Part shown: positions 50,037 to 62,580 of the stretch, one piece after another
Numbering within the stretch: the stretch's first letter is position 1
How the letters are laid out: each line of letters starts with the position of its first letter
Source: Sequoia sempervirens
Lineage: Eukaryota; Streptophyta; Pinopsida; Cupressales; Cupressaceae
DNA: 64,000 nt
Direction of reading: 5' to 3'
NCBI GenBank assembly: GCA_007258455.2
Contig: VDFB02018517.1
Span: 1-64,000, forward strand
Program-made: the position numbers and the translations under genes
The notes under the pieces: model-generated
Told to the model about the DNA's origin: nothing
Database searches by the model: none
The model's input: the letters and a program-made list of their open reading frames with translations, nothing else

Positions 50037-51510
50037 TATGATGCACTATTTCTCTATATTTCATTCAATATGTGTGTTAAAAAGTGTCAATGAAGAACTA
50101 AAATCAAATCTAATCCAAATAACAATCAAAGGGAGATCTGGAAATGTGAGAATGTTGTGTACCTATCACCAAAGATGCTTTTTCAATCCTCACTAAGGAC
50201 TCATTTTCCCTATGGTGAATGGGTCCTGGTTATGGCTCCTAAAAATCAGTTTCTAGGTTATATTATGCTTAGTTTGCACTCCTAGATTCTAGTCAATAAC
50301 TGTTGAAAAGCTAAAAATAAATCTTGTAGATCAGTTTCTATGATTTGACAACTTTTCTTGCAACTTTGACAACTTTGCAACTTTTTTCAATTTTTCTCTC
50401 CAAATGATCTTCAACCTAAAACCTGCAATCACACATCCAAAAGAGAGAAATGTTGTTTTCTTAGGGAATAGGGGTTTTCCTTGGTCAAACCCTATTTTGG
50501 TAATTAAACCTTGTAATGAATAAAAGCATGAAAGGAATGATGGATGAACAACAATATGTAACAACTCACCAAACCTCAATTGAAACCTTGGATAACAGAT
50601 ATGAAAAATAGCATGAAGTGGCCTCAATGAATGTAGATCTTGATCATGAAACTTGATGTGAAATAATGCCTTTGATATGCTCGATAGATCTTGAACACTA
50701 TATCAACACATTAGCTCAAACATGCATGATGCACTAGATCTTTGACATGATGAAATGAGTCTTGATTGTTGTAATAATCTTCTATAAATCTTCCCTTGAA
50801 TGTCTTGAAATTGCTCTTGAATTGCTTTTGATCTCATAAAATTGCTATTAGGACTTGCTCATAAAGTTGCTAGGTGAACTAAGTGAAATATATTTATATA
50901 TATCTTAACATTACTTCCTGAAATTCAAATATCACAAGCTGACATTGAATTATGGATTTGAAATCATGAAAATACTGCCAAAAACATATTTCAAAGAGGG
51001 GTCCTAGGTCTAAGCGAGGACCCATTTTCCATGTGGCAAATGGGTCCTAGGTCACTTACCTAGTACACACATCGGACAAGGTGAAATCTTATGCAAAATC
51101 AAGGTCATATGAGTGAGGACCCATTTTCCCTATGTCGAATGGGTCATAGGTCACTTACCTAGGACACACATCTTCCAAAGTTAAGTGTTGTCAAATGGAA
51201 TTTATGAATGTTGAGTTTTATCTCTCAAAATTTGCATTTAATTAGGTTTGGATTTGAATTAAAGGGGCCAAATAAGGAAAATTAGCCTCAATTAATTAAT
51301 AAAACCCTAGATTAATGTGAAAGTGTAAAGATACACCTTACAACACTAAAATAAGACACAATTAAGTCCATTTTATTTAAAAGGGCCCTAAACTTAATGT
51401 GAATATGTAAAACATATTACAACACTAAATTAAGGCATCATTAGACTCATTTTAATACTAATTATTTCCAAATTAAGTGTGAAAAAAGGGATACTTTTTT
51501 TGACACTACA
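50037..51510 (-). repeat. 3' LTR of the gag-only element (1.47 kb)
   Basis: The right edge is fixed by the polypurine tract at 51511-51524. The left edge is by alignment with 54816. The word CCCATTTTCC...ATGGGTCC recurs at 50200, 51020 and 51120, a short internal repeat. The left flank (GGGGTGTGGACCAAAATGA) resembles the primer-binding flank of the other LTR. Confidence 0.6.
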
Positions 51511-51524
51511 TTTTTCCCCCACTT
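51511..51524 (-). other. Polypurine tract of the gag-only element
   Basis: The minus strand reads AAGTGGGGGAAAAA just before the LTR start TGTAGTGTC. Confidence 0.65.
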
Positions 51525-53189
51525 TAGTGAGAGTATGACCCCATGTCAAACTCACACTAAAGTACACATTCATGACACTTAAATGTATGCAACAATGACA
51601 AAGATACAAAATCATACAACATCAAAGACTAGGAAGATCAAGCCTAGATTGTCCAACACGATGTGGAACACATCTAAGTTATCAATTTTGCACTCACTCC
51701 AAGGTAGCGGAACTTCAGGTTGTCCACTAGGTGAGTCTTCCAATAGGGTGGAAAATGAGAGAATCATATTAGGCTCTCATACCATATCAAAGCTATCCTC
51801 TTGACAACTTCAATAAGGCACCACAAAACAAAATAAAAAAGGGGGGGTGGCAAATGAGAGAATCATATTAGGCTCCCATACCATATCAAAGCTATCCTCC
51901 TGACAACTTCAATAAGGCGCCACAATGCTAGGCAAGGCTCCACAGGAAAGCAAGGTGTGTTATGCTAGGTGGCCTTTTATTTAGGGTTTGAGCTTCACAA
52001 GGTCAACAAGTTACGTTATGCCAAACACTTATGAACATTATACATATAGGTTTTTTGTTAAGGGGATTTTGCTTCGTTCGTGTAAGGTCTTCTTCTTAGG
52101 GATCATTGTGCCTAATGTCTCCGAGAGAGGACAAGTCAAGAGTAAAAGTTCACAACTTAGGGAATGCAGTGTGTCACATCACCACTAAGAGGAAAGTTGT
52201 ATGCCAGGAAATATCACACTCTTGGAAGACATCAAACCCAATGATGTGCCAAGAAAAGGATGCATCACAAGAAAAAAGAAAATCACACCATGAAACATGA
52301 AAAATGTCAAAAGATATTATCCATGTATGCCCCCACTTTAAAGCATTTTCTAACACTATTGTTGTGAGTAATTGCTTTAAAGTAGTCAATATTCAATCCT
52401 AAGACATGAGAGCTTCCTTTGAAAACCCTATGCCAAGTCATATATTTATGAAATAAAGCTATGTCATGAAACAAGAGGGAGAGGTTGCCCCCAAAAATAC
52501 ATAAGGGATCTATGGATTCAGGGTCAGTATATCTACACACTACAAAGTTATTATGGAGCTCAAAAACATCATCATTCCCAAAATACTCATAGAACTGGAA
52601 GAATGACATATATAGAGTGAAAACAAAGAAAAATATTTTCAGGTCAACATGGAAGAGATCTAAATGTCTCAATGCCTTGCATCATCCCCAAAAGGAAAAC
52701 ACAAGACAAGTAAAAAAGGTAAAATGTTTACAACATATAAAAGAATGTAGATACATATAGAGGAATGCATAAAAAGAGAGAGACATCAAACTGAATAGTA
52801 CGGGGGATCCCATTATGCACATACAATCACATAAAGAAACGTGAAAAAGAAAACATTGCAAAATACTAGTAAGGCGTGCATGTGAGTCAACCTATTAGCA
52901 GGTCATCTACATCCCAATCTCAATCTGTATATACAGAAGGCATACAACTAGCCAAAATGACAACATCAAGTGCCAAAGCTAGGACAGGGCTATCTAACCC
53001 CTTGCTCCCACTAGGTGCAAGGGAAGGATGAGCCGAGATAGGTGATGAGAATGAGCTACTTGCGATAAGAAGAATGATTTGTGCAATGAACATGTATAAC
53101 ATGTAATAGTGAGGATGCTATGATCCTACAACTATTACATGGCAAGCATCAAGATGCATGCTTTTTTAGTTAAGTTTGATTCTTAGAAG

Positions 53190-53880
53190 GTGCAAACTTC
53201 TTCAATACTTTCTTTAAAGGACAACAATTGTCAGTGTGATGGCCAAAGAATCTATGATAAGCACAATATGGTTAATTCTTTTTAGTTTTTCTTTTGGTCA
53301 AGTTTGCATGTTTAGGTGGTAATTCAATTAGTTGCCAACATGAAAGATCATAGAAAATTGTCTCAGTTTTGGATAGTTGTAATAAGTTATAAAGAGACTC
53401 AGGAGGTTCATGTAGTTGTTATAACTGTATCTTTTGATGATCATGCACTCATGGTTTCTTCTTCTTTGGTTTGATTAATATGTTGTCATCACTTTCTTCT
53501 TCTAATTGCAAACTCTTTCCTTTTTCAGAAAAGGATGTATTAGGAGTAGTAAAGTGATCAAAAAATTTTGGTTCTTTTCTCTTTGCATGGGAGATGTATT
53601 GGAAGGTGGTTGAGGAGGAGGAAAATTTAGTTGAATGATATGGACTAAGGAGCACATCAATTCTATCCCTTCTTAATGTTTAAGCATCGTTCTTACATTC
53701 CCTATGAGAGGAATGACATTACGAACAATAGGTTTGGTTCTCACAAAGTTTTGTAAAATATTTAATTCTTCATCTAGCCTCCTTATGTTGTCTTGTGGGA
53801 TATTAGCAATATAATGCACATTGTTTATAGGAAGGGAATTCATGGTAAATCAAGTATGCATGTTATGATCCATACGAATT
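53190..53880 (-). pseudogene. Gypsy gag remnant with C-X2-H-X4-H-X4-C knuckle
   Basis: On the minus strand near 53263-53224 the sequence encodes CAYHRFFGHHTDNC, the zinc-knuckle-like signature of gypsy (Tat/Athila type) gag proteins, followed by CPLK as usual. Upstream (53655-53449) is an open frame with KRKEPKFFDHFTTP and a Lys-rich end, and before that IPQDNIRRLDEELNILQNF. Stops and shifts separate the pieces. The same knuckle pattern is seen in the neighbouring Tat-like element (61091-61132). Confidence 0.55.
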
Positions 53881-54798
53881 GATTATCAACGCTATTAGAA
53901 AGAGAGTTAGAAAACCCAAGATCCATGGCGACTGGTGTATCGTGGGATGACATGAGTCTCAAACTACGTCTCACAACAGTATTGATAATAGGACACCAAG
54001 TTGAAAATCTCATACAAGTTTCATGAACTCAATGCCAACCCAAAATGGAAAGAGGGTAAAGTGCAATGCAATTTTCAGATTCTAAACAAGGTAATTTTCT
54101 AATTCATTATACAAAAATCTAAAAGTGAAGTCTTATAAATGCAATTTGGAAATCACACAATACATTGAATTCACCAAATTAAGCTAGATATGATCAAAGT
54201 GTTGAAACAAAAATTTTGGAAACAGTAACAAAAATATGAAAAATAGCAAACAAAAATGTAAAAATGAATATTTTAATGCCCAGAAAATTAGATTATGACC
54301 TAATTAGGGACTCATTTTCCCTAGGGTGAATGGGTCCTGGATTAGGATTTTGAAACAAATTTTTATATATTTTTAAGTGATTTTCACTGGTTTTCAGATT
54401 CTAGTTGGTTACAGCAAGTTTCAGTTTTATTTTTTTGTAAAATGCAATGCAGAATGCAAGTGCAAAATGTGATAAAATGATAACCTAAAACACCTAATTT
54501 GATATGCAATTTTGTTTCAATTTTCAAATGCAAGTTAATATGATGTAAATGATATGCAAGATGATTGTTTTTATTTTATTTTTCAGATTTAAAGAATGCA
54601 AACAATGCAATCCTAAAACCTTTAATGAGATGCAAAGTTGAAAGCAAACTAGACACCCTAAATGAGACCCAATTCAATGCAAAGAGATGCAAATGAATGC
54701 AAGATCTAAATCTAGGATGAAAGAGGACTCCAAAATCAGATAAATACAATGCTCAAAAGGTCAAGTTCACCATAATGAAACATAAAAAAATTAGGTGG

Positions 54799-54815
54799 GG
54801 GTGGGTTCACCAAAA
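54799..54815 (-). other. Likely primer binding region of the gag-only element
   Basis: The minus strand reads TTTTGGTGAACCCACC directly after the LTR end. TGG at the start fits a tRNA CCA end; the tRNA was not identified. Confidence 0.5.
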
Positions 54816-55425
54816 TGTGATGCACCTATTTTCCCTATTTCATTCAAAATATGTGTTATAGGATGATAGATCTGAAATCTAACAGAAATGAATATCAAAA
54901 TGCAGATCAAGAAAGGGTAAAATGCTATGTACCTATCACCAAAGATAATTTTTCAGACCTTAGTAAGGACTCATTCACCCTATGGAAAATGGGTCCTGGA
55001 TAGGGCTCCTGAAAATTAATTTCTGGGTTATGTTCTTCTATGTTTGCACTCCTAGATTCTAGTTGGCCACTGTTGGAAAGCCGAAAATAAAACCTATAGC
55101 TTAGTTTCCATGATTTGACAACTTTTCTTGCAACTTTGACAACTTTGCAACTTCATTTTTTCTCTTCAATGGATCTTTAACCTAAAGCCTGCAATCACAC
55201 ATCAAAGAGAAAAAAATGTTGTTTGTTAGGGAATAGGGGTTTGCCTTGGTCAAACCCCATTTTGGTAATTAAACCCTATGATGAAACAATGAAACATGAA
55301 TGGATGAAACAATGATACCTTATTTGAAACCTTGGATAAATCTACAAACTAGCATGAAGTGGCCTCAATGAATATAGATCTTGATCATGAAACTTGATGT
55401 GAAACAATGCCTTTGATATGCTCGA
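54816..55425 (-). repeat. 5' LTR of the gag-only element, truncated
   Basis: Aligns with 50037-50690, for example GACAACTTTTCTTGCAACTT in both. It breaks off at GCTCGA where the next LTR begins TGTTGTACCC. Confidence 0.7.
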
Positions 55426-55689
55426 TGTTGTACCCAAACCAATTTTTTTGCTTCATCAAGGAATTTTGCTTAAAATAGTCTAAACCTTGCTAAAATGATG
55501 TCAAATACATTTTTTGGGCAATGTCATGGAGTTTTGTCAGTGTTTTGTCAGTCAAAGGCAGTATCCATTTATCAGAACCTGAATCAGAGACTCATAATGA
55601 AGGAGCATTTCCCGACAACATTTATACTTTTGAATGGTCATTTCAATGACCAAGATAAAGATTTCAATGGTTAATTTATGAAGTTTTCT

Positions 55690-57170
55690 CAAGGAAAAGC
55701 AAAATTGCGCCCCTGTAGCCCAGTGGCGCCCTTCTTTTTAAAGGCCTAGATTTTGTGGTAAATGCTCATTAATACAATCAATCTCTTCAAGATTACTCCA
55801 GTTATCCGATGAGCTATTCTGCGAGGCTATCTGAGACTCGTAACTCTGGTAACTGGCGACAGAAGTTGAAGATTCTATAAGTTGCAAGTTGCAGAAGCTT
55901 GTCTATTTCTAGCTTTTGCGCCCCTGTAGCTCAAGGGCGCACCTCTTTAAGGGGGGTTAGATCCTGGTATTCCTGATGGTTGATGCATCTGATCTCTTCA
56001 TCACTAGTCTGCCTACTCGACGAGCTATCAAATGCAGTCATCCGAGTCCCAGACCTCCAGCAGTTAGCGTCTGAAGATGAGCTTATGGAGTGAGCTCACA
56101 TCACAAAGCTTCCTTAAATCGTCTAACTGCGCCCCTATAGCTCAGGGGGGCTCTTCAAAATTACCCTTGAGATGGCAGAGTTTGCTAATGTGGTCTTCCT
56201 GACATCAGTGCTACTCTAGTCTGGCTTCACAGTGCACCAACTTTCCTAATATTAATTCGACATTCTAAAAGATCGTAGCAGAGTTTCTACCAGGCACGTA
56301 ATTTAGCGGGCAGAGAAGCATATAAATTTCATCGTATTTATGTAGGCCTAGGGCGCCTAGCCTTTAGGCCTATCAGATGAGGTTATTGGCATTCAAAGTC
56401 TTCACGGGACTTGTGCGTAATTACTCCAGCTATCCAACGAGCCTAGTTGTCAGCCTCCAAGATTTGGCAAATGCTCATACGTGCGAGGTCTTTGAGGAAA
56501 TACTGAAAAACGAAGACAGCTCAAAAAATGGCTAAGTCTGGTTGTCTATTCCATCTTAGGAAACGCGCCTTTCTATTTGAGGTCTTAGAAGCAGTTTTCT
56601 TGCTTCGTCGCCTCTAGAGACATCTCTCGTAGGTCCTTCTGGCTACGCGTTGAGACAGATGGTGCTCGAATCAGGCCATCTCAGCTCCAGATATCAGAGG
56701 TCAAAGTAGGGCATCTGGTTGAGAGTTGCACTTTCATCAAAATGGTGTTTGTGCCTTTCCAGGCCAGGGGCGCTTTTACTTTAGAGGTCCTTAATGTAGC
56801 TTTTAGATGCCTTGTGTATATTCGTTGGATGCGGAATACCTCTAGTCATGTAGTGAGCCTATTATTCAGTCAGCAAGGTTCACCGTTCGTCGCCAGCAGT
56901 CACTTAAAGCGTCAGATGGCAGTATGGAGAAAAGACTGTCTGGTGCCTGAAAATTAATTTAATCAAGGGCGCCTAATTCTTTGAGGTATTAAACGATGGA
57001 TTTTGCAGTGATGACTCCCAACAGACATTTATTCCTTGCTTTGTAGGCTTCGCAATGAATATCCTTGTTCAGTCTCAGCATCACCCGGTTACCTGGAAAT
57101 CAGTGTTGAAGATGGCCAGTTGTAACCTTGTAGTCAGCTACAAAGTAGGAAGCTAATAAAAAATGTAATA
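55690..57170. repeat. Degenerate ~210 bp tandem repeat, about 7 units
   Basis: A GGGGCGC/GCGCCCCT block followed by CTTTAAGG-like sequence recurs at about 55706, 55918, 56127, 56347, 56568, 56764 and 56966, spaced 196-221 bp. A second block like CCAGCTATCCGACGAGC recurs at 55798, 56010 and 56424 in phase with it. Confidence 0.7.
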
Positions 57171-59029
57171 TCTTGAGCAAATGGACGCCTATGTGGACAA
57201 ATGAGGACTTTTTGAAATCAGTGAAGTTCGCCGAATTCATCCAAGTGCTTTACGTGGTTTTTCAACTGAATAAAATAATATTTAATATTTATTTTACATG
57301 TCAAAGCATTAAATGGTGATTTTCTCAAATTGGTACCTCTTTGTGCTGGGATTTCAAAAACGCATGATGAATATTTTGATTATTATTTTAAAATCTGGAA
57401 CTTCGAGTCAATCACAGTTCAATTGAAGGGAGTCTAATCAGAAGCCTTCTATTTCAGTCAAAGGTTTTTAGTCTTGTAGTCACCTTTGAGGTGCGAATTT
57501 ATTCTATTAATTCAAGCATGGCATCATATTTCATTCACATAGCTTGAGAAAATTCGTAATTCTTCATAGAAAAGGCGAATTTCCTTCAGATTTGGGCGAA
57601 TTTCTCATCAACAATCATTGGTGAAGACATCAAAACACTTTCTCTGCAGATACAAGTCAGAATTATCAACGAATTTCAAGGCAGAGTGGCGATTTAGGCA
57701 GAGGAAAACATCAAAAAACGTCTTTCTTCTTCTCAAATTCTTCTATTTCTCATCTTAGATTATGTCACATGTTTGAAGAATTGGAAAATTTTGGCAAAAC
57801 AAATCATCTGGGTCTATTCAGAATAGCTTCCTCGAGAAAACCCATGTGCCAGAATTTTTTAGGAAAATTTACTCCAGAGCATTAGTTCTCGAGTTTCTAA
57901 TTTTCTCAACTAAAATTCCTTGCATGGTCGAGTAAAAGTTAATTTTTTGCATTTCTAACGTTCTGGGTTGTCTTAGAATCTTTTTCTAGACAAAACCCAT
58001 ATCTCAGATTTTTCGTTGAAAATTACCCTTCGATAGGCTATTTTTGGCTTTCCAGAAAAGTTGTCAGAATATTGTCGTGTTCACAGTCAACAAGCGAGTT
58101 TTTCAGAGTGTAGTTCACGTAGACTAAATTCAAGACCAAATCGGTCTTAATTCACGATTTCATCAGAAAAGCTGAGACCGATTTGTATCAAGTGCTTTCA
58201 GAGGGTTGACAGGCATAGTTACTCAAATCCATATGGTTGCATGCCTCGTATGGCCGATTGTCTTCCAAGGCTAGTTTAGAGGGTTGAAACCGTTGGAATT
58301 TTGCGTGTGTAGCAAGTTCATTGGCATTTCTCACAACCAGAGTGTGCGCAGTCAAACCTCGCAGTTTCTTCATGCAACACTCTTTCATTAAGGAAAAGCG
58401 TTAGAGACATCAAGCTACAGAAGAGATAGTGGCCATCACTTCAGTTACAGAGCCGCCAAAGTTATAAGGCAGTGAGGTGCTAGTTTGAGTGTGCAAAGAT
58501 TTCCAAGATTGTTGAAGTTGTTGACAAGCGGTAAATTGACAATTATAAGTTTTCCAGACAGTGATGTAGTTAACAATCTCGTTGAGGGATTGGTTGCTCG
58601 AGATCACAATCAGTAGACTTCATTTCCCACCTCTTATAATAGACATTACACACAGGAGTTAAACTTGGCGTTACCTTCTCAAGTTAACTCACTGTCTCAT
58701 CTCATGCATGTTTATTCTGGGATTAGCTTTATTCACTTGGAGTTGTATTTAGGTTTTATGTTAACTGATGGTAGTGTTCCAGTTAACTTGCTTTCAATAA
58801 GGACGTGCATGCTTGCACATGGTCCACATAGATTAGGGTTTTCGGTTAACTGATGGTAGCTTTCCAGTTAACTGTATAGCTTACTTTATTAGGGTTTAGC
58901 AATAAATCTTGCATGCATTGCAAGACTGTAGTTGACTCAAGGTGATTTTAGGGTTCCCTACACCTTTTGATGTCTATAAATAAGAGCTTTTGATCATTTG
59001 TACATAACTTTTGCACGAGAGAGAAATAT

Positions 59030-59450
59030 ATGATGTGCCTACCTTGCCTTCAATATTGCTCGCTTTGTATCTGTTCATGCGTTTTTTCTATTATGATGAA
59101 TTGTTATGCCACTTGGGTTTCATGCAATTATAATGGTGAATTCTTTCCTTAGTTATATCAACTATGTTTTGTGTTCAATAAACTTGTTCAGATTGAGCTG
59201 ATAGATGTGCCACCTTGCCTTCAAGTTGAGAATTTGTACTTGGTTATCGTGTGATGTGTGTGAATAATAAACGTGTTCATATTGAGCTGATAGATGTGCC
59301 ACCTTGCCTTCAAGTTGAGAATTTTTACTTAGTTTATCATATATTGTTGTTTCCAATAAGCCTATTCAGACAAGCAGATAGTTGTGCCACCTTACCTTCA
59401 TGTTGTGAGTCTGTACCCGACTTATCGTCATATAATCATTCCCGCTCCAT
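59030..59450. repeat. ~88 bp tandem repeat, 3 clear and 1-2 weak units
   Basis: GTGCCACCTTGCCTTCAAG occurs at 59207 and 59296 and as GTGCCACCTTACCTTCATG at 59384, with the same flanks (TTCAGATTGAGCTGATAGAT). Weaker units lie at 59035 and about 59108. Confidence 0.85.
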
Positions 59451-59751
59451 TTCCTCATGCTCTAAATTCTTGAGGGGATTGGATAGTTTAACTTACTTAG
59501 TTTTGTGAGTTGTAGTTAAGTGAAACCAGAAAATACTTAGCTGCAACGTATAGAGTTTTCGTGAAAGCCTTGTACCTCTACAACTGAGACAAAAAGACAG
59601 GATATAGTTTAGATTACTTTTCCCTTTTCAAGCATTTTTGTTAAGCACAATGAGGGAGCTTCCCCTCCTAATTTGAAGAGCACTCATTGCGTAGTGTGCA
59701 TAGCTGTCTGTACCAACTTATACTCCAAAGGTGTTAGTTGTTACGCCAACA

Positions 59752-59775
59752 GTTTTCTCGCACCCACCGTGGGGC
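59752..59775 (+). other. Primer binding region of the Tat-like element
   Basis: Just after the LTR end comes TTTTCTCGCACCCACCGTGGGGC. The CACCCACCGTGGGGC part resembles the GGCGCCCACCGTGGGGC found next to the LTR of many Tat-type elements. It is flanked by GTTTTCTCG and CGAGAAAAC, which can pair. Confidence 0.5.
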
Positions 59776-59978
59776 ACGAGGCGAGAAAACTTCTCAATAC
59801 TTGGCCTTGCACGGTTATGACTATTTGGCGTCCTACTGCTCTAGTACAACAATCAACACTAATTCTGCCTGTTATATAACTGAATTTAGTTTTCATCGAA
59901 GCATAACAGTCAGATATTATCAATAGCTTGTGCACTTTTATTTTTGAAAATCATACATCTACCACTCAGTGGAGAAAC

Positions 59979-61170
59979 ATGGCTACAACTCTGGACAAAG
60001 AAGAAGAGAAAGCAGATCTTGCAGCAGGTAGACCATTTTTGGCACCTCCCACGTGGAATTAAGCATCCTGGCGCACTGAGTTTATACTAGAAGGAGAAGC
60101 AATCCTCCCATGTAGCCAGATCTTGTTTTTGGAGAGGCTCCTGATCAGTTTATTGAATCAGAAATTTTTGAAGAAGAGATTCCCACTCCAACTGCAGAGA
60201 TGGGTGATCGTAACAATGATAATCACAACAGTCACAATGGAAGAAATGCAAGACGTCCAACCCCCTTGCCTTGGGGTGACAATATTGGACCATTGGCTTT
60301 AGCAGGACATCATGAACTACCCAAGGGTCCACACAAGTTTTTCTCGAGATTTCATGGCGATGGTTCCAGACATCCAGATGAACATCTATTAGCATTCACA
60401 ACGTCTTGTTCCATTTTGCATGTTGTGCATGAGGACATTGTCGTACGTCTTTTTGTGGAAACTCTTGAGAACAACGCAGCAGACTAGTTCAATAATCTTG
60501 AGCTAGGAATTATCACCAGTTGGGTCGTCATGAGCGAGAAGTTCTTGGAAAGATTCAAGCCTGTCGAGGACAGTCATAGACTATTTGCACAACTCTCAAA
60601 TTCAAAGATGGAAAAGCATGAACCGATAAGAGAATTCGTGGCAAGGTTTAATCACCTTGTTACATGTCTTTCTCATACCTTGAATCCGTCTGATGAAATT
60701 TTGATGAGTTCTTTCATCAATGCTCTGCCATCAAAAATTTCCTTTTTCCTAAAGATAAGCAAAGAAGATGATCTACAACACCTTCAGGAGGAAGCAATTA
60801 AGCTTGACGATAACATGATTACAATAGGCAAGATGAAAGATGATTCGATCAGGCTGCTCGTGCAAGCGTCGGTCGATCCGTTGCTATAGAAGGTAGCAAA
60901 CGAGGTGACAATACTGAAGAGACAGTCACCTTCTCAAGGGAAACCAGCCTTGCCTGCACCACCACCTTTTCAACCACAACAACCGTACCAGTTGAGGAGA
61001 AATAATTTTTAGCCATACAATAATTACAAGTCTAAGTTTCTGCAAGGACAACCGAGACAAAATAATGAAGTTGAAAAGACCACAGTCTTTTGCATGTTCC
61101 ATGATTTAGTTGAGCACACCGGAGCTACTTGTCCAGAAAATCAAAGAATGAATCAGCTCATGGGATTTTC
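59979..61170 (+). pseudogene. Tat-like gag
   Basis: The first ATG (59979) gives MATTLDKEEEKADLAAGRPF, with a TAA and a shift near 60060. From 60200 the main frame has FHGDGSRHPDEHLLAFTTSC, LFVETLENNAAD, MSEKFLERFKPVED and FVARFNHLVTCLSHTLNP, the pattern of the retrotransposon gag capsid domain. A Pro/Gln-rich linker (PAPPPFQPQQPYQ) leads to the knuckle CMFHDLVEHTGATC (C-X2-H-X4-H-X4-C). TAG stops occur at 60485, 60887 and about 61010. The frame continues to 61579 as an acidic Ser-rich linker with no known domain. Confidence 0.8.
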
Positions 61171-61591
61171 CGATTCTGCTTCCAGTTCAGACTTCATACC
61201 TTCCAGTTCAAACATCGTCTCTTCACAGACAGATGAGTTTGATGGTGACTCCGCAACGGGATACTTTGATCGAGAACCCGTAAATCAAGAAGAAGAAGAA
61301 TCCCATCACTTTTCTCTTGCAATGAATCATGAAAATATCACCTCACCTGTGTTCACATGTGCTCAACATTTCAAGGCGCATAAGGAGGAAGAGGAGAAGC
61401 GCAATTTGAATACAAAAGCAAAGGAAGTAGCTTCTACTTCTAATCTTAAACCTTCACAAGAGAACATCTTGCCAACTACTTTAGATATGTCTTCAGCAAG
61501 TTTTGACATCGTGTCTTCCATGATGAAGACGAAGGTGCAGATCTCTCAGCTGGAATATTTACAAGATCATCCAGAGTAGCTGGATAGGATC

Positions 61592-62077
61592 TTGAAAGTT
61601 CTTAAAAAGAAGACTATCGTTCAGCCGACATTGCTACAATCCTTCATTCATGTAGAAGAGAAGCCCAAGCCATTCTATATATCTTTATATATAGGAGGTT
61701 TTAAGCTTAGCAATTGCATAATTGACAGTGGAGCTTCTGACAACGTTATGCCCTTACAAATTATGAACGCGTTGGGACTTTCATGCACCCTGACTCAGGA
61801 AAAGTGTTACTCACTTGAGTCCAAGCCGGTGCCATTAGTCGGTCAACTCAAAGATGAGCAAGTAAGGCTAGCGTCGTGTCTAGAGAAAAAGATCATGATG
61901 ACCATCCTAGTGGCTGATATTCCTACCAGTTACGAGATGTTATTTAGTAGAAGTTTTTGCAAAGATCTTGGAGGAGAAATACAGATGGATTGGTCGTTCG
62001 CGACAATTCCATTGAAGAAAGGAACTTTTAAGCTGGAACCGGAAACAAAATCAAAGTTTATGGTGGTGAAGTCCTAG
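61592..62077 (+). pseudogene. Tat-like aspartic protease
   Basis: KPFYISLYIGGFKLSNCIID begins the domain; the active site is IIDSGASDNVMPLQIM near 61718-61765, the D-S/T-G-A-S class. MTILVADIPTSYEMLFSRSF marks the second half, as in retropepsin-like gypsy proteases where LGR is usual. The frame opens after a TAG at 61577-61579 and ends in TAG at about 62075. It would cut the polyprotein. Confidence 0.85.
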
Positions 62078-62092
62078 GACCCATATGCTCAA

Positions 62093-62580
62093 GTGTTGTA
62101 TCAAGACACGGGTCCAGGCACATATGCTATGGTGTCCGAAGTGACTGAAGATTGTCAGAACTTCGCACTCTCCACAAAATTGTCAAATGAAGAATCTAAG
62201 ATGTGGACGATGCAGTTTGATGGCAGTTGTTCGACTTCAAGCTCCAGAGCGGGAGTAGTGATTATCTCTCCCGAAGGTCGCTTATATCCTTTTGCATATA
62301 GGTTGCAATTCGATTGCACTAATAATACTGCTGAATACGAGGCACTTTTATTAGGTCTCAAAAACACAAAGGATATGGGGATCAAGCTGCTTCAAGTTGA
62401 AGGAGATGCAGAGCTGATCGTTAAGTAGGTCAGAGAGCAGTTTCACGTAAGAAAGAATCGTCTCCAAAACTACAGGTAGAGGGTGTGGAATGCAATTAAC
62501 TGGTTTGATGCATCTAGCATCAAATATATTTCAAGAATGAACAATAGCAGAGCTGATGCACTTGCAGTTTCAGCTGCTCT
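62093..62580 (+). pseudogene. Archaeal-type RNase H upstream of the RT
   Basis: The frame encodes WTMQFDGSCSTSSSRAGVVI, YRLQFDCTNNTAEYEALLLG, IKLLQVEGDAELIVK and, after two TAG codons, ISRMNNSRADALAVSA. The four catalytic acids are present: Asp in FDGS, Glu in AEYEAL, Asp in EGDAEL, Asp in RADALA. The TNNxAEYEAL pattern is that of the archaeal/plant RNase H, not the gypsy type (TDASxxGxGAVL). In most dual-RNase-H Tat elements this domain follows RT and the gypsy RNase H; here it lies between protease and RT. Confidence 0.82.

Larger units (their letters stand above)
50037..55425 (-). mobile_element. Gypsy-type LTR element with only gag traces, minus strand
   Basis: 50037-50690 and 54816-55425 are direct copies of one LTR. 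Minus-strand signals are LTR start TGTAGTGTCAAAAAAAG at 51510, preceded by the purine run AAGTGGGGGAAAAA, and the LTR end at 54816, followed by TTTTGGTGAACCCACCCCC as a likely primer binding region. The interior (3.3 kb) shows a gag zinc knuckle but no RT, RNase H or integrase, so it is probably non-autonomous. The 5' LTR is cut at 55425 by the next element. Confidence 0.65.
55426..59751 (+). repeat. 5' LTR of the Tat-like element (4.33 kb)
   Basis: From TGTTGTACCCAAACC to ...GTTACGCCAACA. The left edge coincides with the break in the older LTR, and the right edge with the primer-binding hairpin region. The partner LTR is outside the window, so the ends rest on these junctions. It contains a ~210 bp degenerate repeat array (55690-57170) and an ~88 bp array (59030-59450). 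No gene is seen; the frame at 56742-56957 lies in the array. Confidence 0.65.

Noticed and set aside
55426..59751. Host gene within the long Tat-like LTR (several 60-75 codon frames)
   Set aside because: Frames are short, fall in repeat arrays and have no recognised domains.
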